Assembly: GCF_902806685.2 (NCBI RefSeq)
Contig: NC_048550.1
Span: forward strand, 9,591,383 to 9,655,382
Origin: Maniola hyperantus
Taxonomy: Eukaryota > Arthropoda > Insecta > Lepidoptera > Nymphalidae
Length of the DNA stretch: 64,000 nucleotides
Reading direction: 5' to 3'
Position numbers and translations under genes: made by a program. Shown here in pieces: positions 12,298-25,400 of the stretch. The notes below the pieces were generated by a model that was not told the DNA's origin, did not search any database, and saw only the letters and a list, made by a program, of their open reading frames with translations. Position 1 is the first letter of the stretch, and each line of letters begins with the position of its first letter.

Positions 12298-13101
12298 TTA
12301 CAAAATAAATTAAAAAATTGTTCTATAAAATGACTTTCCTTTTTCTATTAATAGAGACTCTATCTCAACATATTATTCTAGTGTATCATTAAAATGTAAC
12401 GTTTTCTTTATTATTTAAAATTTAATTTCGGAAATAAATCAAAAGTTACCAATTCTGTGATTTGTCTTAAGTTTAAGTTCATTTCGTCATTATGCTTTAA
12501 GCTTATGATTCGTTTTAGATTTTGCAAGTGTAAATAGTGAAATTACTCAGTGTCAACTTTACTTTTTATACGTTGTGTAATAAATAATTCGTACTTATTA
12601 TGAAGAATAAAATATTTTTGTACGAATTTTATTGTTTTATTTCCTAAACTTGCAGAACATAAATAATAAATGTACCTTAATTTATCATATTACATTATTT
12701 AAATACACCAACGTATAGGTACCTACTTTAGATTACACTGACAAGGATTAAGACACAAAAAACCCAAAAAAAAAAACCATCATAACAATGCACACAATGT
12801 TAAAAACCTTACAAACACTATAAGAATATATAAGTACCGACGTTGTTTTTTTTTTAGATATTTTTAAAAATAACGTTAATAGCACATTTATTTTATTAAA
12901 ATTATAATAAGCACTAATTTAGAATTTAAGTTGAACCAAGATATTTTAGAAACTCGTTAATTTGCTCTTAACGACTTCCGAGAGTCATCTTAACAATTTG
13001 GCTTGTGTTTTTTGTTCACTAAAATTGTTCAGATGTTTGGAAAAAATATTAAAAACGTATCTATAATAATTGCTTCCCTGTGCTGCTTCCCTACCAACTA
13101 A
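12298..13101. other. AT-rich stretch without recognised gene
   Basis: I looked here on the minus strand for the next HFM1 exon after the one at 13492-13593 and saw nothing like the expected winged-helix or Sec63 sequence. There are only AT-rich sequence and short A/T runs. Confidence 0.5.
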
Positions 13102-13447
13102 GGTCCAGTTACACGACAGCTAGTTAAAATTGCATTATGGTTGTCGTTAAACTTTAATCGTTCACTCCGCAATAAAGTGAAATTTAGCTTGTACATCGCT
13201 GCTGTCTAAAATTTAACAAATATGTCTCTTTTCTATCACGTAAACTCTCTTTCGTTTATGAGGCAAGATTTACGTGGGAGCTTTCGAAGAAGCGCGCTGT
13301 CATAGCTATATTTCTCGGGTCAAGTGACCAAGACTCAATCATAGAGGTATGAATACTGACTTGTGTAACCAACTTTGCTTTTTATTGATGTTTTAAGTTT
13401 AACCTTAACCGTAATTTAACTTTAACCGCCTGTCATGCAACTGGACC
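13102..13447. mobile_element. MITE with GGTCCAGTT ends and TAA target duplication
   Basis: The ends GGTCCAGTTACACGACAG and CTGTCATGCAACTGGACC are inverted with two mismatches, flanked by TAA at 13099-13101 and 13448-13450. The interior is non-coding. It is PIF/Harbinger-like by target duplication. It ends 44 bases before the last detected HFM1 exon. Confidence 0.8.
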
Positions 13448-13491
13448 TAAGCGAGTTTAACATGTCTTAGAACTAGGTACTAGGCACTTAC

Positions 13492-16400
13492 CTTATCCTG
13501 TTGTCTCGTCATAATGACTGCGGTGGCTTCGGTGTCATATTGCGGCCGGCCTGCGCGACCAACCATTTGCAGAACCGTACTGATGCTGTATTCCTGGATA
13601 GGGAAAAATTATTCTTATCCCAAATTTTTTGAAATAAATGAAAGAGATATAACGGCATACGTTATAAATCTTAAGACGAATGTATATATATATAAATTAT
13701 AAAGGTATTAAACTACAAATATACACACAAACATTAACCTTTATAATATTTAGTGTGATTCGAATCGATCGAAAGATGTTAATAAAGTTAGGTATACAGT
13801 TACACCCGCAGATCGTTTGCGATTTCTATATTTATCGTTCGTTTCAACATCGGTGATATCGTGATATTGAAAAGAATTTATCAGTTATCATTATCACATA
13901 TGAAATTTAAGCCGTAGTTAAAAACTATATAAACAAACCTGATAAGCTCCGTTCACGTATTGCTGAGTATTCTTTATTATTACGAGATGAGCAGGTAAAT
14001 TGACACCCATAGCTGTAAAAAAATATTTACTAAGTTTATTTTTAGCGTTCCATACCTCAAAAGGAAAACGGAACCCTTATAGGATCACTTCGTTGTCTGT
14101 CCGTCTGTCGTGTCTGTCAAGAAAACCTATAGGGTACCTACTTGCCGTTGACCTAGAATCATGAAATTTGGCAGATAGGTAGGTGATAAAGCACAAGTAA
14201 AAGAAAAAATCCGAAAACCGTGAATTTGTGGTTACATCACAGAAAAAAAAATTAAAATGTGTTCATGAACAAATATTAGTATTTTCAATTTTCAAAATAA
14301 GATAACTATACCAAGTGGGGTATCATATGAAAGGGCTTTACCTGTATATTCTAAACCAGATTTTTATTTATTTTTATGGATAAAAGTTTTTGATTTATCG
14401 AGCAAATGTCGAAAAATTTGCCGAATACGAAACCCTCGGTGCGCGAGTCTGACTCGCACTTGGCCGGTTTTTTATTTCTTATTCGTGACGTGTGGCTGTG
14501 CGGGGCGTCACCCCGCTTCATACTTCGATTGCCTGTCCTGTCGCGGACTATAACTCCTAGAAAACCTGCATGTCTGAGAGTTCTCCTTAATGTTCTCAAA
14601 GGTGTGTGAACGCTGCCAATCCGCAAGTAGTTAGAGTTGTGGACTATGGCCCAAAACCCTTCTAATTCTGATAAGAAACCCGTACTCAGTAGTGATCCGC
14701 CGATGGGTTAAGACTTATGATGATTATTGATTACTATAAAAATCGTGAAAATACGAAATTATTCTTACGGGAATCTTTTCACAGAACTAACTCGATGTTA
14801 CAAATTATTTGACCTAGGTAGATTAAGCTGTGATAGCCTAATGGTTAGAACATCCGCCTTGTAATCGGAGGTCCGAGTTACGTGCGTTTTAAGATAGGGA
14901 ACCTGCATGCCTGAGAGTTCTCAAAGGTGTGTGAAGTTTACCAATCCGCACATGGCCAGTGTGGTAGACTATGGCCCTTCTCGCTCTAAGAGAAGACCCG
15001 TGCTCTGTAGTGAGCCGGCAACGGGTTGATCATGATGATGATGACCTAAAGATTTGGTTTGCCAAGATTCAAGAATATTTCAAAACCAACATCATGTTTC
15101 GTGGATCTCCGATCTCGTATAGCAATTTGATAAAAACGCACGTGTTTTTTTATAAACAACCATCATTTTTGCACGGTGAAAGGTGTTACGATTTGCGAAA
15201 TACGGAAGCTTACTCCTAGGAATTCAAAAACAACGCATACGTATACTTACTTATTTATAATTTTTACAGGGTGTTTTTAAGCACATCAAATTCTGTGAAA
15301 TAATATATTTTGGTGTGCTATGGTGGCCCATCCGTGTAACCGATTTTGACGAAAGGTACAGAAATAGCGTGCACCATTTGCTACTTGCTTTGCTAATCAT
15401 GACCGACAATGCTCCCTATCTCGTAGGGCTACACAATCCAACCTTATCACAGCGTCTTCGCCGGCGAAGACGAGGTCCCCGATTTCTAACGTCACCCGGA
15501 CGTGGGCTCACGCCACGGCCTCGGGGGCGTACGGACTAACCAGTAGTCCAACAACTCCACCCATCCCAACGTCATCCTAAGCCGTGGTCCGAGCCTCACA
15601 GGAGGCGCCCTTAGGAGGACGTTGCCCCCCGACCTCTCGAATTATTTCTTCGAGCCCTAGGGCTCACCCCCAGGCGGAGCTTCGCGCTCGCCAACCCCCC
15701 CGGTGACGCTGTAGCGGCCAGTAGGGCCTACGCAGCATAGTCAATCCGAAACAACACACACAAAAAATTGCTACTTTCTGTTCAGGAAAATCAAAGAGTT
15801 CCCATAAGATTTTTAAAACCCCTAAATCTATGCAGATGAAGCTGCGGGCATCATATTGTCGTAAATAAAACATCCTGGTGGCTGTAGGTACCTACCTAAG
15901 TACCTATATCGAAGCGCGACATGAGAATATTATGTCTTTGTGTGCGCATAATAATAATCGGGAGATCGCGACGTGACGGGCGATATATCTTCGTACGGTA
16001 TTGTATCCTATCAAAGATTCATCTTTGAACACTAAGTTGCTTTTTTGGTTCGTAACAGGACTTGGGATAATAATAATCTGTTAAGTATTAATGTTTTATT
16101 GCATTCATTTTTCAGAACATATTTTACGCAGATAACATAATCCCTTATCATAAATGCGAAAGTGTGTTTGCTTGTTGGTTTGTTGGTTTGTCCTTCAATC
16201 ACGTCGTAACGGTGCAACGGATTGACGTGATTTTTTGCATGGGTATAGATAAAGACCTGGAGAGTGACATATAGGCTACTTTTTTATCCCGGAAAATCAA
16301 AGAGTTCCCACGGGATTTATAAAGAACCTAATTTCATGCCGACGAAGTCGCAGGCATCAGCTAGTCCCTAATATATGATTTTTCTTTCTGCATCTGGACT

Positions 16401-19400
16401 TCGTCCGCGTGGATTACACTTTCAAACCCCTATTTAACCTCCTTAGAAGTTGAGTTTTCAAAATTACTTTCTTAGCGAATGTCTACGTCATATCGGGTTG
16501 AAATTTGGCGCGCAGACCACGGAACAGAAAAAATAGTTTTTTCTGTTCCGTGGCGCAGACAGCTGTCCGCGCGCCAAATTTCAACCCGATCCAAGGAGTA
16601 GTTTGAGCTGTGCGTTGATAGATCAGTTAGTCAACTGACTGATCTATCAAGGCACAGTCAAAAGCTGACTAACTAGTCAGCTTTTCCATGATCAACCCAT
16701 CACTGCTGACCCACTACTGAATACGGGTCTCCTCTCAGAATAACAAGTGTTTAGGCCATAGTCCACCATGCTGGCCTAGTGTGAATTCACACATATTTGA
16801 GAACGTTTAAACGCTAAAACGATGATATCATCTAGATGATGATCTAGGTAAACGCGACATCTTAGGCCACATCACCACTTTCCATCAGGTGTGATTGTGG
16901 TCAAGCGTTTGCCTATAATCAATAAAAATATTATGATACAGTTCAATTTTATTTATGTAGACTTACCTAAAGTGGTAGTAGTGACGAGAATTGGAAGGTC
17001 TCTCTTTCGGAAGGCTTGTTCGATATTCGTCCTCTCTTCGTAGAGCAACCCAGCGTGGTGGCATCCAACACCGCACAGCACGAGGGACTATACGACACAT
17101 AAAAAAATGGTGCCTAGAATACTGGCTGCATTTCCGCGCTGGACAGCCAGGCTGATCCGTAGCGCAAAAAATGAGCCCAGCCCTTCTGTCACTAGACGAG
17201 GCTATTAATCGCGGTGAAATGTCTCGTAATTTTTTTTTACTCAGACTTAAGTGTTAGTTAAAAAGAGACAGATTTATGTAAGCGATATAGCACTGTTTCG
17301 TTTTAACAGTGTCTTAAGTCTGAGCAAAGTCTAAGCACGCTCTATAGATTTCAGCAGAAGACTCCATGGCCCCAGAGTCTCCACGCCAAACGGAACAAAA
17401 ATGTAACTCTCGATAAGAGAGGCAATACTTGCGCTTTTTTTTATTTTTAAGAATATTAGCCATATTAAATGACTAATATTCCCCTTTTCCTCTCCAACTA
17501 AAGAGGAGCTGTGCTAGGAGTAGGTACGACAATATAGTGCAACGGGCGGGGTTTGAACCGTCGACCTTTCGATTTACAGTCCACTCCTTTACCGGTTGAG
17601 CTATTGAGGCTTCGATAGTGAAAATGGGTTGAATGTAATTTTGTCCAACCTAAGTATAAGTCCCGAAAAATTGCTATTGCGCTGGAACCATCGAAATGAT
17701 GTCATTTTGACGTCAGCCGAAATAAAAATATACCATTAGCTCGAAACTTCAGTATGACTTCAGTCTAGTGCTGACGTCACTAAAATGGGGGCCACGCGTA
17801 TTAGAAATTTGCGGTACTTAGGCTTACCTGAATTTTCTTATTTTTCAATGTTGAAGCCAGTGCAACCAGCGCGGCCTTCTGTTCCTCGTTGAAGTTAATC
17901 GTAATTTCCCGTGACAACGTCTCCGCTGTGAGCGTAACGCCTTTCCGAGTGTTACAAAATATCTAAAAACCAGCCAGGTGCTAGCTGAACTCGCGTGGAA
18001 AGGGCTCCTTACGATGAATAGACATTTTTTGACAATTCATCGTAAAGAACCCTATATTATAGCATTTTCCATGTACTGTTAAACTTATGAACCTAAATAA
18101 AATACCATATAAAGATCAGAGATTAATAACATGTCACCAGTGACTTTTAAATATGTTAATAAGAAAAGGTCTTAAAGGAGTGCCTTGGTTAACAGTTACG
18201 GCGCAAACCTTTTTTAGCTACATAATAATTACGTATTACTATGTACATACAGTTGTGGCATTGCAGATCTGTATTATATATAGATTTGCAATCTAGATTA
18301 CAACATGGGGTTATTCAAGCGGCGGACCAACTAATTCCTAAAAGGCCAGCAACGCATCGGCGCGGCGGTTCCTCTGGTGCTGCAAATGTTCATGGGCGGC
18401 GGTAATCATTTAACATCAGGTGACCCGCCTGCTCGTTTGCTCACTATCTCAAAAAAAAATTCAAAGTCCCGACAGACTGGCTTGTAAGTATATCAACGCA
18501 CAGCCTAAACCGCTGGTCCTAGAGACATGAAAAGAATACACCCTCCAAAGGGTCTGTAAAGAGTAGGTATCCACTGAGAAAAGATTTTTCGAAATTCTAC
18601 CCCTAAGTGGGTTACATGGGGTTTTGAAATATATGTAGGTAATCCACGCGGACGAAGTCGCGAGCATAAGCTAGTATAAATGATATCTCGAATGATGTCG
18701 ATGTTTACGAACATGCCATAGAGAAAAATAAAATAAAAGCAAAATAAAAGATAGAAGACCATAATTATGAATTATGAATCTAAATATATAAAAGGAAAAG
18801 GTGACTGACTGACTGACTGATCTATCAACGCACGGCTCAAACTACTGGACGGATTAGGCTGAAATTTGGCATGCAGATAGCAATTATGACGTAGGCATCC
18901 GCTAAGAAAGGATTTTTGAAAATTCGACCCCTAAGGGGTCGAAAATAGGGCTTTGAGATTTGTGTAGTCCACGCGGACGAAGTCGCGAGCATAAGGTAGT
19001 TAGTACTATAAAATGAAAATAATTATTACCAAAGTAGGTTTTCCGTTGTGATACTTCAGAATGATTGGCCAAAGTTTATAATTGAGGATGATATCGAATT
19101 TGAAAATACTGGTGCCGACTGGACAAGGGTAACCTTCCACCACGCGCTTTAGTTTCACTGGCCTGCATTCGTCTCCAAACCTAATTAAATAAATTAAAAC
19201 AGAAAACAATATGTATTTTGTGTCTTTCCTCGCATCAATGAAATAGAGTGAATGACAAATTTTCAAATCTAACTTTTCTTCGATGCCTTAACTTTTCATT
19301 CATAAATTCTATAGGTATAGAATAAGCTTTTTTGCTAATTCTGACCAAGTTTTAGATATATCTTGATATAGCATCATCATCGTCTTAAACCATCGCCGGT

Positions 19401-22400
19401 CTACTACTTGGAACGGATCTCTTCTCAGAATGAGAAGGCTTTTGTCCACCATGCTAGGCAACTGCGCATTGGCAGATTTCTCACACCTTTGAAAACATAC
19501 ATGCTGGCATATAATTAATTGCTTAAAACGCACACAGCTCCAGCAAATTAGAGGTCCATGCTTGCGAACCCCGGATCCCTCGAATGGAAGGCCGTTAAGT
19601 CTTAATCACTAGGTTATCACTATTTTGGTTTAGCGTACTCACTTGTAATAAGCAGCAGGTTGTTCGCTACTTCCAAGCCAGGCTGCCACGTCTTCCGGGT
19701 TGCTGACTGTAGCCGAAACAGCTACGAAACGTATCCTAGGAGGAGATTCTTGGCACTGTACACCCGCGCCTTGGAATTGGGCTTGCAATTGTTCTATGCG
19801 GTGCGCCGATTGCACTGATGTCTAGACAGTGGAATGGTTGACGAGAACTCGGTAGGAACGGCATGCCGAACCAGTGGTAAATTAAAACTACCTGACTATT
19901 CATAAGTACTTGTAAAAAGTTTACATGAATAAAAAAACATTCTATTCTATTATATTCTAGAAAAAGATTTAAGCAGCTTAACTTTATTTGTCGTAGGTAC
20001 TAACGCTGAAATTGCCTTAATTTATCAGATGTGGGTATTTTCCAAAGTGTCCTCGCGGTGCGTTTTTCCACAGTCGCGAGAACTTTTTGAATTCATTTCA
20101 AGGATATTAGAAACGTAAGAGTATTAAGATAGAGATAGTTAAGATAGAGAGAGGTGTAATTTGGTTATTATGGATCTGACATAGTCACATAGTGATTAAA
20201 AGATCCCAAAAAATTCAGAATAAATTCTCCCTCTTAGATTCCACATTTTCTATATTTCCTAAAAATTTTAACGTTATCCACATTAATGCGCAAAGTATCC
20301 CTTCCCATTTCCCTGATCTCCTATCCTCTTTCGATAGTAAAAATATCCACGCAGTTCTTGTGTCCGAAACATTTTTAAAACCATGCTTACCTTCAACCTC
20401 ATATTGTCTGCCCGGCTTCCATCTTATCCGGAATGATCGTACGGGCAAGGGAGGCGGAGGAGTAGCTATTTATCTCCGTAGCCATATTCCTTTTACTATT
20501 CTTGATCAATCTCCTTCTTTGTATTCAGAATCATCAGAACACCTTTTCATACAGGTGCTGTTCGGACACCTAAAGCTGCTGCTGGGTGTAGTCTATAGCC
20601 CTTCCCTTCATATTGACTATTTCCATCATTTTGAAAACCTACTTGAACAATTCTCCACATCTGCTGATCACACGATAATAATGGGAGACTTTAACACATG
20701 CCTTATTAAAGATGATCATCGAGCGAGAAAACTTAGGGATATAATCAATAGCAGCAATCTCCACATACTACCCACGAATGCAACCCATTATTCCCCTAAC
20801 TGCACACCATCTCTATTAGATCTAATGATAGTCTCTTCCCCTCAACACGTGGATAATCATGGGCAATTTCCCGCGGAAGCGTTTTCATACCATGATCTGA
20901 TATTCACTTCCTACAAAATTAGGCCTCCAAAAGCTAAACCAACAGTAGTAATGCGCCGCAGTTTTAAAAATTTTAACAATTCGTTATTTATGTCTGACCT
21001 AAACAATATTGACTGGGCTGCCGTATTTAGCGCTAATACAATAGATAATAAGCTGGATGTCCTTAATTCTTTACTGACAGGGCTTTTTGATGTGCACGCT
21101 CCCCTGAGACCCGTCAAATTAAAACACCTCCCTGCTCCGTGGTTAACACCAGAGATAAAAGCCCTCATGAACAAACGTAATAGAGCAAAAAGCAAATATA
21201 AACTATGTCCTACAGTTACTAACCGTGAAAAATATAAAAAGCTTCGCAATCGGTGTAGTAAAGTTTGTCGCGATGCCCAGCGTAATTTCATTTGCAATTC
21301 CCTTAAAGACTCCAATACCTCCAAAACTTGGAGGTTTCTGAATACGTTGGGCATTGGACGCCAACAAAAAAAGACTCATCGCATCCCGGACCTTGACACA
21401 CTTAACCAGCATTTCACGACTGCTGGGACACTGGATGGTCAAATAAAACAAGCGACGCTCAATAATTTGAGGTCCATACCTATACCTAATTACCCTCCTT
21501 TCCAATTCAGCGACGTAACTCTGGATGAAATGAAGAAACACGTTGTGGCCATAAAGTCGGATGCAATGGGGTATGACGGAATCAGTCGGAGGATGATCCT
21601 ACTGCTCCTTGATAGCATCGCTCCTATCCTATGTCACATTTTTAACTTTTCTCTGTCCTCGTGTACTTTTCCTTCTGAGTGGGGGAAAGCCTTTGTTATC
21701 CCAATACCTAAAACCTCCAATCCGACATCCCCCACACACTTTCGACCAATCTCCATTCTTCCTTTTCTGTCCAAAGTCCTTGAGCGCATTGTTAACAAAC
21801 AACTGAGTCTCTTCCTTACTAAAAATAACATCCTATCTTCATTTCAATCTGGCTTTAGACCCGGCCATAGCACAGTCACTGCGCTAATTAAAGTCTGTGA
21901 TGATATACGGAAAGGTATGGATAACAAGTTAGTCACTGTTCTCATTCTCCTCGATTTCAGCAACGCTTTTAATAATGTCGACTTCGACCTACTTCTTGCG
22001 ATATTAAGTTCCCTGAATGTATCCTCTGACGTAATTAATTGGTTCAGATCGTACCTAAGCGGACGTCAACAATGTATCAAAATCGATGGCAAGTGTTCCA
22101 CGCTCTCACCGCTCTCTGCAGGTGTCCCACAGGGTGGGGTCCTGTCTCCTCTTCTCTTCTCTATTTTTATTAATACAATCTCCTCGGTTATTTCATCTTC
22201 CTTTCATTTTTACGCTGATGATTTACAAATTTACACTTCAGAAACCGTTGAGCGCATTCCAGCTGCAATTAACACACTAAATTCAGATTTGGCCAAGGTT
22301 TGCGAGTGGTGTAAGTGCTATGGACTTGCGGTAAATCCGATCAAATCGCAAGTAATCATTATTGGTAATCCCAGAATGCTCTCTAAGCTACATAATCTAC

Positions 22401-25400
22401 CTGCAGTCCGCTTCGATGGTATAGCATTGCCATACAGCAATAAAGTCAAGAACCTTGGCCTAATCTTGGACAATTCTCTCTCTTGGGGTCCACAAGTGGG
22501 GGAGGTGGGGCGGAGAATCTTCGCCACTATTGGATACCTAAGACGGTTGAAAAATCTTCTGCCAATAAAAACTAAGATTACGTTAGCTAACACACTTTTG
22601 TTGCCAATATTAGACTACGGTGACTCTTGTTATCCGGACCTGACACAAGAACTTTTAAACAAGCTGGAAAGACTACAAAACATGTGTATTCGCTTCATCT
22701 TCGGCCTACGAAAATATGATCATGTATCAGAGTTCCGTGCTAAACTAAAGTGGCTGCCAGTATCTCGGCGGAGGGAGATGCACGCTTTGTCGCTCCTATA
22801 TCGTATTCTGTACTACCCTCAAACACCATCATACTTAAAAGAACGGTTTTCCTATCTTGGTGAGAACCATCAGTTCTCCCTCCGCTCCAGCACCGACAAT
22901 AAGCTTATGACTCCACACAGCCGCACGGTATACTATGGTAACTCTTTCACCACTAACAGTGTCAAGCTCTGGAATTCTCTCCCAGCTGAAATACGTCAGG
23001 CGAAATCCTTAAACACCTTCAAAAATCGTTTGAAGAACTATTATTTATCTATGTAAACAGAATTATGTAGTATATTATAGAGATATGTATATGGGTATAT
23101 ATAATTATATTTATTTGTGTATTATTTGAATGTACTGTGTATGTAGTCTAATTTATAATAATAACTAGGGCCATTTTCGGCTGCCGCACCAACCCGTGCT
23201 TTCGTGATTCCTTTCGTCAAAGGTTGCCTGGAAGAGATCGCTTTAGCGATAAGGCCGCCTTTGCATGCTACATCTATTAGAATAAGATCCTGTATTGTGT
23301 TTTTTCAATGTTTACTTTGTGTTGTGTGCAATAAAGTGTCAATAAAAAAAAAAAAAAAAAAAAAATAAAATAATAAAAAGTTTATCTGCTACGAAATAAC
23401 CATGACCCTTTTGCTGCTGGCTACCGCGTTTACCTAAAAACTAAGCCGTGAGGATTCGGGAATTTCTGATGGTGAATTAATATTTCAGGTACCAAGCAAC
23501 GGTGTGGCTTCATGCCGTTCACTCCAACTCCAAGCTCGTCAAACCTGATGATTCAGGGTACAGCACTCGTAAACCATAGACTATACAGAGATTAAGGAAT
23601 TGTAAATGCCGAGCGTAGACTTTCTTGTTGTGTATTTTTACTTTGTAGTGGTTTTGGAAGTCGGTTTTTTTAAATAAGTATTTTTTATTTTACTTGCTAA
23701 CTAACTGTTATTTGTTTGCTCAGACCTAAAAAATATTTTTATTGTACAACAGGAATGAAAGAGAATTTAAAATAACTTAATTATGTGTTGATTAATTAAT
23801 TTATTACTTGTGTTTATATAGTTTTATTGTTTTTGCACCTTCATATTATCAAGTTTACTTGGCGCAAAAATCGCAAATGTTGTGTTCACTTGTCATCGAT
23901 ATACATTATCAGTGTGTGTTATAGTTAGAAAGCTTATAAAAGAAAATATAAGCCTTTTTAAGGAAATAGCAAAAAGGTTAGTCGACATCACAGGAGACCG
24001 AAGAGCTGGCAGCTACCTCGGACAAAGAATTAGCCTAGCTATTCAAAGGGGGAACGCTGCCAGTATCTTCGGAACCTTGCCTAAAGGGACTCCTTTTAAT
24101 AATATATTTTTGTTATAATATCATATTTTTTAAGGTTTTAGTTTTAGTTTAAATTTTTAAGAGGATTAAAGTAATGTGAAGTTGTGAAATTAATTATAAT
24201 AGTTATGTTAGAAAGTTATGTGGTAAATATAGAATATGTATAAGATTGTAAGTGTTCCTTATTAAAATTAAATTAAATTACTTGAGACTACGGTATTATA
24301 GCTTCACTAAGTACTAAATATAGCACTTACTTCGATAGTCTTCATTCTACTAACAACTGCTTCTAATACGGGTCCCCGTGTTTCATCGTTCAATATGTGC
24401 ACTTCGTCTATCAGAAACAATTTGACCACTTCAACTAGCCCCCTGTGATCTTTCCACCTGCGAGTGAGCATGTCCCACTTCTCTGGCGTTGTTATTATGA
24501 TCCTATCAATTAAAGGGACAGCTGGTAGCCTGATCAACTCAGCTCAAAAATAGGGGTAAGATTACAATAATTCGCATACAGTTAAAAAATCGGCCAAGTG
24601 CGAGTCAGGCTCGCGCACCAAGGGTTCCGTACTACAGTCGTATTTTTTCGTCAATTTACACGATAATTCAAAAACTATGATGCATAAAAATAAATAAAAC
24701 TCAGTTTTAGAATGCACAGGATAAGCCCTTTCATATGATACCCCACTTGATATAGTTATCTTACTTCGAAAATTGAAAATACTAATGTTGTTCATGACCA
24801 CAATTTAATTTTTTTCTTGTGATGTAACCCTAAATTCACGGTTTCAAGATATTTCCCCTAATGACTGCTATAAGACCTACCTGTCAAGTGTCAACTGGAA
24901 TTGCCCTGTAGGTTTCTTGACAGACCGACAGACAACAGTGATCCTATAAGGGTTTCGTTTTTCCTTTTGAGGAACGGAACCCTAAAAATTGGTACGAATG
25001 TTGAGAACACCATTATAAATTCTATAGTAATACTATGCGAAAGTGTCTGCCTGTCTGCTAGCTTTTCACGGTATAACCGTTCAACCGATTTTGATGAAAT
25101 TTGGTACAGAGGTAGTTTACGATAGGTTATTCTTTTTATCCCAGAAACCACCTCATACCCCGATTGTTGTCTCGATCTGTCGCGGACTTGTCTACTTAAA
25201 TGGTGTAAAGCAGGATTAAGCCTACGACTTTTCGAATTTCAGGTTTTTTTTTAAAAATAGATATAGCGAGCAAACGAGCAGGCGGGTCACCTGATGTGGT
25301 TAAGTGATGACCGCCGCCCATGAACATTTGCAGCACCAGAGGAACCGCCGATGCGTTGCCGGCCTTACCTTAGGTTACCTGTTATACCATTAAACTAAGT

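Noticed and set aside
14351..14626. Opposed frames around 14.4-14.6 kb
   Set aside because: Both strands are open because they lie on family C and family D repeats.
19914..23385. AAAAAGTTTA on both sides of the LINE as its target duplication
   Set aside because: The left copy is part of an older CR1-type tail that continues without a break, so the match is probably chance.
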